64,000 bases of DNA. Source: Limonium bicolor. Lineage: Eukaryota > Streptophyta > Magnoliopsida > Caryophyllales > Plumbaginaceae. The stretch spans positions 40,182,171-40,246,170 of the forward strand of contig CM041776.1 of NCBI GenBank assembly GCA_023374045.1, read 5' to 3'. Below the pieces are notes generated by a model. It did not search any database. It had not been told where the DNA came from and saw nothing but the letters and a program-made list of their open reading frames with translations. The translations under genes were made by a program, and so were the position numbers. Each line of letters opens with the position of its first letter. Within the stretch, counting starts at the first letter, position 1. Below, one piece after another: positions 57,401 through 64,000 of this stretch.

Positions 57401-58302
57401 TGGTCCTATGATTTCAAAGTAGGTTAACCCCAGACAACCAGTGGTCGTAGACCTAGAGGTATCACTAGTCATGGAGGATCAAATGGTAATTAAGTCTAGT
57501 CCTACCAACCCCGTAAGACTATAACTGTGTGAAACCTCGAATTTTTAGCACGGCATTACCTGGCTTGAAACGGTGAGTCCGAATCAAACAAAATGAAATA
57601 GGACCAACAATGCGAGTTGTAATATCTGAGTCTAAGTCAACTGTTATAGGTAGTGCTACGAACAACAACTCATGATCGAACGGTCTAACCCGCCGCATAA
57701 CAATTACAGGAGTGAGTCACACCGGCAGTGGGGAACAATAGTGCAAGTATCCGTGACAACTGTTATAAGGTATGGACAAGTGTGGTTCGTAGGTTGCCGT
57801 GTTACACGGCTTGTGTGCTGTGTGCTTTGTTTGACTATGACCATAAGACTAAAGCATGAAAATTGGATTCCTTGTTGTGACATGCTTAAATGCTTGTTAA
57901 ATATCATTGTTGCATTTTACTTGCGCGCGCACAGTAGTTTAGTCCCTTTCTCATTTATGGAGCTTTGAGATGAAGCTTGACGAACTACGTAAACAAACCA
58001 AAAGAACTACACAATGAGAAAACTCCTCTCTAACTATAGAGGACTCCTAAGGTCACCCACTATGGTGTCAAGATATTTATGATAAGTGAATACCCTATTG
58101 AGGACTACTATCGACACCCACAATGGTGTCGAGCTGACAAAAAAAATAAATAAATAAATATATAATATGTAAGTACCAGCTGATGGATCATATGGATAAT
58201 CCGGGAAGAAGAATTCTCGGGCCGCGCGGTTTGGACGCTCGGGAGTTGGTATCTGCATCAGATCCTTCGACCGACTATTGTTATTATTGTGGAGTGCTTG
58301 GG
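54432..58302 (+). other. Gypsy LTR interior, no gene
   Basis: A long stretch of LTR DNA without recognisable coding sequence. The 130-codon ORF at 54607-54999 has no domain and lies in LTR leader-type sequence. 55400-57600 is purine-rich on the plus strand, with many loosely similar AAGTGAG/GTTAG segments. Confidence 0.5.
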
Positions 58303-58438
58303 GTCGAGAGATGACCCCTCTGTCTCGACGTATGACGCCGGGACTGGAGGATTAGCGAGCACACCCTGCGGTCTAGAGATGACCCCTCTTTCTCGACATA
58401 TGACGTCGGGAATGGAGGAGTGGCTATGGAGAAGACGT
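58303..58438 (+). repeat. 68-bp tandem repeat (two units) in gypsy LTR
   Basis: Units at 58303 and 58371 share GAGATGACCCCTCT, TCTCGAC and ATGACG.CGGGA..GGAGGA. Confidence 0.8.
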
Positions 58439-58458
58439 ACTCCAAATTGTGGTAATAA

Positions 58459-58735
58459 GAGAATTCACAAATAATCCTTAAAGAAACAAGGAGTGATTAG
58501 CACCTACATAATAAAGACTCGGGGTCTAACCTATATCCCCTGACTTGGTGCCAGAGAATAAAGGAAAACATGTGTAATGATACCAAGCAAATAAGAAAAT
58601 TCACAAATGTGATTCTTTAAGAAACAAGAGCTGAATAGCACCTACATAATAAAGTCTCGGGGTCTAACCTATAACACTTGACTCGGTGCAAGAAAAGGAA
58701 GGTAAACTTGTGTAATGAGAACAAGAAAACAATAC
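58459..58735 (+). repeat. 138-bp tandem repeat (two units) in gypsy LTR
   Basis: Units share AATTCACAAAT, AAGAAACAAG, AGCACCTACATAATAAAG, CTCGGGGTCTAACCTAT and TTGTGTAATGA. CACCTACATA occurs at 58501 and 58639, fixing the 138-bp period. Confidence 0.85.
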
Positions 58736-59470
58736 GTAACCTCTTGAATGATCCCATAGTGAGGATCATCGGTATAAGGTACCCACACACACGTCTTATG
58801 AATTACTTGATTGTTGTTGCTACATTAACAGCTTATTGTGCTGGATGGCGAGTTTGACGTTGCTATGCTACTTGCAAGTTGTGCTTGGTTGCTTGTTAAT
58901 CTTGATATGCTACCTTCAAGTGTGTATGATATAATGATGTGTTGTGGTGTGCTTTACTGCTTTATTATAGCATGTAAATTGAATTAATAATGTTCGACCA
59001 AGTAGTCGTGTGGCCCGGCAACATACGGGCTACACACGTTACTCAGCGTTTGCTGAGTCCTTTACACCCAAATTTTTTTCAGGTATGGTGCATGACGATA
59101 ACGGAGCGTAGGCGGGATGGCTACCATGGGGGGGTAGTACATCAGGGCATAACTTTGAATTGTGTAGTATGTTTAGTGTATGGGTTGTTACTAAACCCGA
59201 GATGAAATTCTCAGATTATGATTTGGTATCTTTATTGTAGACACTCGGTATCTGGGAATTGTGCTTTATGTTGTATATGAGTTTTGATAGAGGGTTGTTC
59301 CCTGTCATGCAGACTGTAACTTGGTGTTGGTAGTATGGTTATGTCAACCACGTGGGTGGTTGGCGTCTGTGACACCGGATGGAGTTTATACCGCTGCGTA
59401 GTTAACCGTGATGTTGTTTAGGCGTGACGTTTGTATTACTGGATGTTTTATTCGGGGGTGTTACCGAAAG

Positions 59471-59483
59471 TGGTATCAGAGCG
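59471..59483 (+). promoter_or_regulatory. Gypsy primer binding site (initiator tRNA-Met)
   Basis: TGGTATCAGAGCG follows GGTGTTACCGAAAG, the end of the giant LTR. Typical of chromovirus-type Ty3-gypsy elements. Confidence 0.8.
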
Positions 59484-62400
59484 TAGTTACGCTCTGATGA
59501 CTGGAAAAGAAGTACCGAGTATAGGAAAACCTGAATTTGGAGAAACGGGGTTAAGGGTTAGTATGTGAGGCTCGTTAGTTAGAGTTCTTCCCCAGTAATT
59601 TCTGGGTACCAACAGACACCTAAACCCAACCTCCACGACCCTAATTTTCTTTAAAATTCAGAGAAAGAACACCAGAGAGGTAGGAGGTCTCCTCATACTC
59701 GGGAAAACCCGATCTGGCAATTACGTAATGTCATACAATCAACCCGTGGAGAAAAGACTATATTATACAATAGACGTTGTCAAAAGGATAATACCCGTAG
59801 AGGGACCAATTTTAGCGGCAGCTTGGGTTGACATGCTTAGCAGTCGATGAGACCCTACCTCACAAGCAAAGAGGACTGAAATACCCTAAAATTTATGAAT
59901 GAATAAAGCTTAAATAGGTAATTAATTAAGCCAAGATCGGGATTGAGATAAATTCTGCAATTCGAACACTTGAGAGGGTAATCTAAGAAAACCTCTCGTA
60001 AAACAATGAAAACAGAGAATATAATTCGAGACGTAATTACGCCAAAAAAAATTTGTACGATCTATAACGCTGAATAAAGCATGACATAATTTTATACACT
60101 AAAATCTAATATTTCCGGATTCCACAAATTCCCTGCTCCTGTTTACATTCACCCCCATTCTCTGCATTATCTGAACGACACAACGCCTCAACTGGCGATC
60201 GGTATGCATCGTCACCTCCTCCTTTCTCCATCTTTATATTCAATTATTCTTCTACATTTCTCCATCTCAAACAAATGAAACCGGTGACCATTACTGGGTT
60301 TCTCTCCTGCTTCCATCACCGGTGAATAAGGAACATATATACATGCTTATCAACGTCTCCTTCATACTCATCTGGTTCGAGTTGTTTTATCCCTTTGGAA
60401 CCCAGCAATTGTCTCACTAAGGACAAACGGTTGCCTGTCATTCCTCTGATGTACGATAATGTACCATCACACCATTTAAAAGACAAACAAGTTTCACCAT
60501 ATAAATGTGCGAATCAAAGTCTAGAAGTACGTACAACATCTAAACAGCTATCCTCAAACATTATTTGCAATTTCATGGAATCAAAAACGCGCTAGTATAA
60601 GGATCATAAACAGATCCCTCAAATATTTAACGAGTATCATGATCACGAAGATCAAATAAGGGAAGAATTGCACAACAAAAAGTTAAGTTTCAATCATGGA
60701 TAAACACATTCCAAAAGAGGAATTGTTGGGATGCCAGCAAACAATTTCACCGATGGCTGAAAAATCCGGTTATAATAAATAAACCCTTTACACCATTGGT
60801 TATATCTCACTATGCCTATGAAAGAACTGATACGAAGCATCACTGATTAACACAGTGAAAACATGAAATTGAAAACTCTAGTTCCAATAATCGGTATACT
60901 CACAAGATATGCCTACTAAAGAACGCTTGGGTCCATATTTGTCTGAGCTTTAACTGAGTATTCAAGACATGCATAAAATGTGTCCCGGGAGACTTATATA
61001 AAACAGACTTACAACATAATACACTTGTAAATCTAAAAACGGTTCAATGCAAGATCGTTCAACGAGTTATTGGTCTAAGCTTTACTATAACCCCAACTAA
61101 GGTCGTCACAATGTTTCTGAATAATAACCTCACTCAACTGCAACAAATGTAAATATCTAAAACGCGCTACATTCAAGGACAAATGTTTCTAAATAGATTC
61201 TGAAGAGCGGCCTCACTAATGTAGGAGAAGCTATGATAGTCACAATTATACTCAAAAGACTAAGGTGGAACGTCTGGTAAGACTAATGGACCTTTAACCA
61301 AAGGCAACAACATCGAGTAAAATATAAATAGATAAACAAGAGGAACTCTAAACAGGATTTATCAAATCATATATATACCAATGTACATACATACATACCA
61401 GAAAAGACAAGATACCAATAAAACCCATGGAGTAAATAGAGTTCAAATAAAGATGGTCAACGATCAAAAATAAATACTGAAACCTCAGTGGTGATAAATC
61501 CGGAGTACCCACCACTCGTTGAGTAGACCAGGAAAACAAAAAGCTAGACTATTCCAAGTAAGAGGAGCACACAAAGAATAGTAATCAGAAAGTAACAAAG
61601 GACTACGAGACCCAGAAAAGATGAACTTAGAAAACAAAATAACGTGTCAGTCAGATAGAAGTGAGAAGAAAAATCAGACAAATATTTATGAGAAGGAAAA
61701 TATCAGGAGAAAATCAAATATTTATGAATAATTGGGCATTGAAATTTGGAAATTTCAAATAAGATTGACTTAATGGAGGAATTAATTAATGGACTAAGAT
61801 AGGTGAGGAATCATGTTGTAAGTTCAGATATTAATCTGCAAGTGATGAGGAAATAGTAATAACATGGGAGTTTGGAAATATACAACTGTATACCCAATTG
61901 ACTAACACAAAAATTTATGAGACCACAGGTATATAGGAAACAAACATGAACATACCTACATATGGTACGAGGATTAGGAAGTGAAGAGCTGGTAATACCA
62001 GGAGGATATAAATGCATGTACTAGTATATCATTAAACTTATTGGAATACTCATTTGGGAACCTATATACAAATCAAGAGGGTTATAATACATGAGTATGT
62101 ATATACTATATATACATGAATGAACAAATATATATTGTACACACCTAGAGGCATGTACAGTTAGAGGATTTGAACGACTAATCTAAAGACTTAGATGGTG
62201 ACACTAGTCAATGAATTGATTGCCAGAGGACTATGAACAAATGGGATAAGAATTCAAATGTGAATAATTGTCTGATCGTGTAAATCGGACGTGCAAAGTT
62301 GAACTCGACCCTGGCCAGGTCAAGTGACACTGAGCACAAATTTGGGTGAAGGGGTAGTCCAACACTTACGCTGATCACGTCGATGTTGGATGATTCCCGA

Positions 62401-63913
62401 AACCTCCTACAAGTGGACACACGAACTACAAATAAATGGGAAATCTTATTAGTCAAGACTAGAAAAGTACGAAGGATGGGATATCGGTATTAGATGGTAC
62501 GAGCGGATAGAATACACTGATACATTATTCGAAACCTTGGGATTACAAATATGAGGAGACTTGAAATGATGCGATGTAACTATTAACCTAAAGGTCACCA
62601 CATAAAATACATACTATCGCAATCAAATGCAAAAGGTAACCGGTAATAGTCCATTAATTTAGTTCCTACGAACAATGGTGATGATAAGGAAACTAAGTAT
62701 CCTATGTTATACGGTTTACAATTATAGAGACTTCTAACATATATAATTCAGTAACCTTTTGGCTGAAACTAATTGAGGACAACCAGAAATATCAAGGCCA
62801 TAATATGGCTGAAAAATAAAAGTTAATTGAAGACGAAGAAAACTCCGACTTGACGGTACACATTAAAGCATAAATAGATAGTAATGCTAAGAGATTAAAT
62901 TACCTGTCTGCATATAATTATGATCGGTAATACAAAATAAACATGTTGTTATAACAATAAGGTCAACCAGAAAGAATAACTCAGACGCTTAAAGGCGCAC
63001 TAAAAGCATGAACTTCTGACCTTCTATAAAATTAAGCCATCCACCCCCGGGGAAGACATAGTAAGGGAAAACTAAACCCGAAGGTAATCAGAGTCGCACA
63101 GCAGAAGCTGGTGGATCGCATCTCACACTTCCCAATTGATAGGATTATAAAGTGAGTTACATTGCACAGGAACAAGAAAACCCATGAGACTTAAACATCT
63201 TGAACCAAGATTCAAGGAAGATATAATAAGGATTACGTGGGCGTAATCCATTTTTAAGAGGGGTAGGCGAGTTACGTTTTTGGGTTATTGCCCGTTTTGT
63301 GGTGTTGTTTTGCGGTGCTAGTGTGTGGATTGGTTTAAATGCATGTAGGTATGAATGATAATGAATGACTTGCTCATCTGACTTCTATGAGTACGGTACA
63401 TGAATAGTATGGGTATATTGAACTTGGTGAAGCCACAGATGTGGCGTGTGCTAATAAGCACAAACAGTGAAGTAGAACTATGGAATTTGCGGGACATGAT
63501 CCTTTGGTTAGAGAGAACGAATTTGGGACTTAATCCTTTCACTATGGTAGGTCTGTGTGTATGAATTGTGCAGAATTATGTAGGTATTGTATTGGATGTA
63601 CATGGTGCAATGAATGAATGTTGTATGTTGGTTGTTTATGGGGTGGTATGCTGATTGTTGCATAGATGTGCTTTAAACACTTGAGATGTATTGGGTGATG
63701 TGTACGTGAACTGTTGTGCATGTATGTCCCTTGGGACTGGTGATATATACATGTATGTGTGATTGGTTTGGATTGGAAAACTAGTGGTAGAATGGAATGT
63801 TAAGAAAGTGTTGGAACTTTAGAGTTGATAGGATTGGGTGGATTAGAACTTTGAAATTTGTTGGGTAGTCAGATACATATCCGGTTTAGACAACTTCGGG
63901 ACGAAGTTCTTTT
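59484..63913 (+). other. Gypsy internal region without coding capacity
   Basis: About 4.4 kb between primer site and purine tract with only short chance ORFs and none of the gag, RT or integrase motifs seen elsewhere in this window. The sequence is A-rich. At 59877 TGAAATACCCTAAAATTTATG resembles another gypsy LTR start, but no matching end was found. Confidence 0.6.
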
Positions 63914-63926
63914 AAGGGGGGTAGGT
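63914..63926 (+). promoter_or_regulatory. Gypsy polypurine tract
   Basis: AAGGGGGGTAGG before TGAAACACCCC; preceded by CAACTTCGGGACGAAGTTC, the usual sequence ahead of this tract in Tekay-like elements. Confidence 0.85.
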
Positions 63927-64000
63927 TGAAACACCCCTAATAATTAAAACGCATGAAATCATGAATTTGTGTGGTATGTTCCATAAACCGGCCACATTAA
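63927..64000 (+). repeat. Second LTR of the giant-LTR gypsy element (start only)
   Basis: The 74 bases present are identical to 43306-43379. Confidence 0.9.

Larger units (their letters stand above)
43306..59467 (+). repeat. First LTR of the giant-LTR gypsy element, split by a nested Tat element
   Basis: 43306-44182 and 54432-59467 are the two parts. They join after removal of the nested element and one CTAGT copy, for about 5.9 kb. The part right of the insertion has LTR-type leader sequence. Near the end are GTTACTCAGCGTTTGCTGAGTCC and a TTTTTTTCAG acceptor-like site (59075-59083), often seen at the 3' side of Tekay LTRs. No real gene lies in it. Confidence 0.7.
43306..64000 (+). mobile_element. 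Ty3-gypsy element with giant LTR and no coding region (LARD-like), continuing past window
   Basis: TGAAACACCCCTAATAATT starts both at 43306, inside the copia gag, and at 63927. The first 74 bases after each start are identical up to the window end, so they are the two LTR starts. The first LTR ends near 59467 (GGGGGTGTTACCGA) and is followed by an initiator-Met primer site at 59471. The second LTR is preceded by the purine tract AAGGGGGGTAGG. The primer and tract types suit the chromovirus/Tekay (Del) side of Ty3-gypsy. Removing the nested 10.25-kb insertion leaves a first LTR of ~5.9 kb and an internal region of 4.46 kb without gag or pol. The target duplication (perhaps CAAGG at 43301-43305) cannot be checked because the right end is outside. 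Confidence 0.85.

Noticed and set aside
59877..61176. Possible solo LTR (TGAAATACCC start, TTCA end) flanked by AGGAC
   Set aside because: AGGAC at both sides could be chance, no LTR partner or internal promoter was found, and the right boundary lacks a matching inverted end.
1..64000. tRNA, rRNA and CRISPR features
   Set aside because: Only primer-binding-site fragments complementary to tRNAs were seen; no cloverleaf-encoding sequence, rRNA or regularly spaced repeat-spacer array.

Overview
This window is nuclear DNA of a flowering plant, most likely a eudicot. It is AT-rich and packed with transposable elements. The only convincing cellular genes have plant exon-intron structure. The repeats are plant-specific: Athila and Tat/Ogre-type Ty3-gypsy elements, Ty1-copia elements, L1-type LINEs, CACTA, hAT-like and Stowaway-like elements, and plant mobile domain (PMD) sequence. 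I see no prokaryotic, organellar, tRNA, rRNA or CRISPR features, and I cannot name the species.

Layout. 1-4345 is AT-rich DNA holding a CACTA end, a long foldback element and a small CACTA-type MITE. 4346-12438 and 15490-23609 are two copies of an ~8.1-kb segment. Each carries one five-exon GDSL esterase/lipase gene (362 and 361 codons) that looks intact. The first intron, over 5 kb, holds a hAT-like MITE and an antisense LINE remnant that were present before the duplication. The 3-kb spacer (12439-15489) holds a frameshifted PMD pseudogene, a ~177-bp tandem repeat, strong hairpins, and a copia LTR interrupted by a Stowaway-like MITE. 23640-26335 is an antisense LINE split by a sense-strand LINE fragment. 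28298-39006 is a complete Athila-type retrotransposon with a perfect 5-bp target duplication, an open gag-protease frame and a frameshifted pol.

42418-64000 is a three-level nest. A copia element (LTR, primer site, gag) is cut in its gag by a Ty3-gypsy element that starts at 43306. The second LTR of that gypsy element begins at 63927 and runs off the window. Its first LTR is ~5.9 kb once the nested insertion is removed, and its internal region is non-coding. That LTR is itself interrupted at 44183-54426 by a complete minus-strand Tat/Ogre-type element with a 5-bp target duplication. The Tat element has no gag or pol. It carries two other ORFs that resemble plant transposon-associated domain families.

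The most interesting signals are: (1) the gag/pol-less Tat element with two accessory ORFs; (2) arrays of GTCCG/CGGAC palindromes in the LTRs of two unrelated families, whose unit number differs between the two LTRs of each element; (3) a giant-LTR, coding-free gypsy derivative; and (4) the recent GDSL duplication, whose exons are almost unchanged while the introns have drifted.
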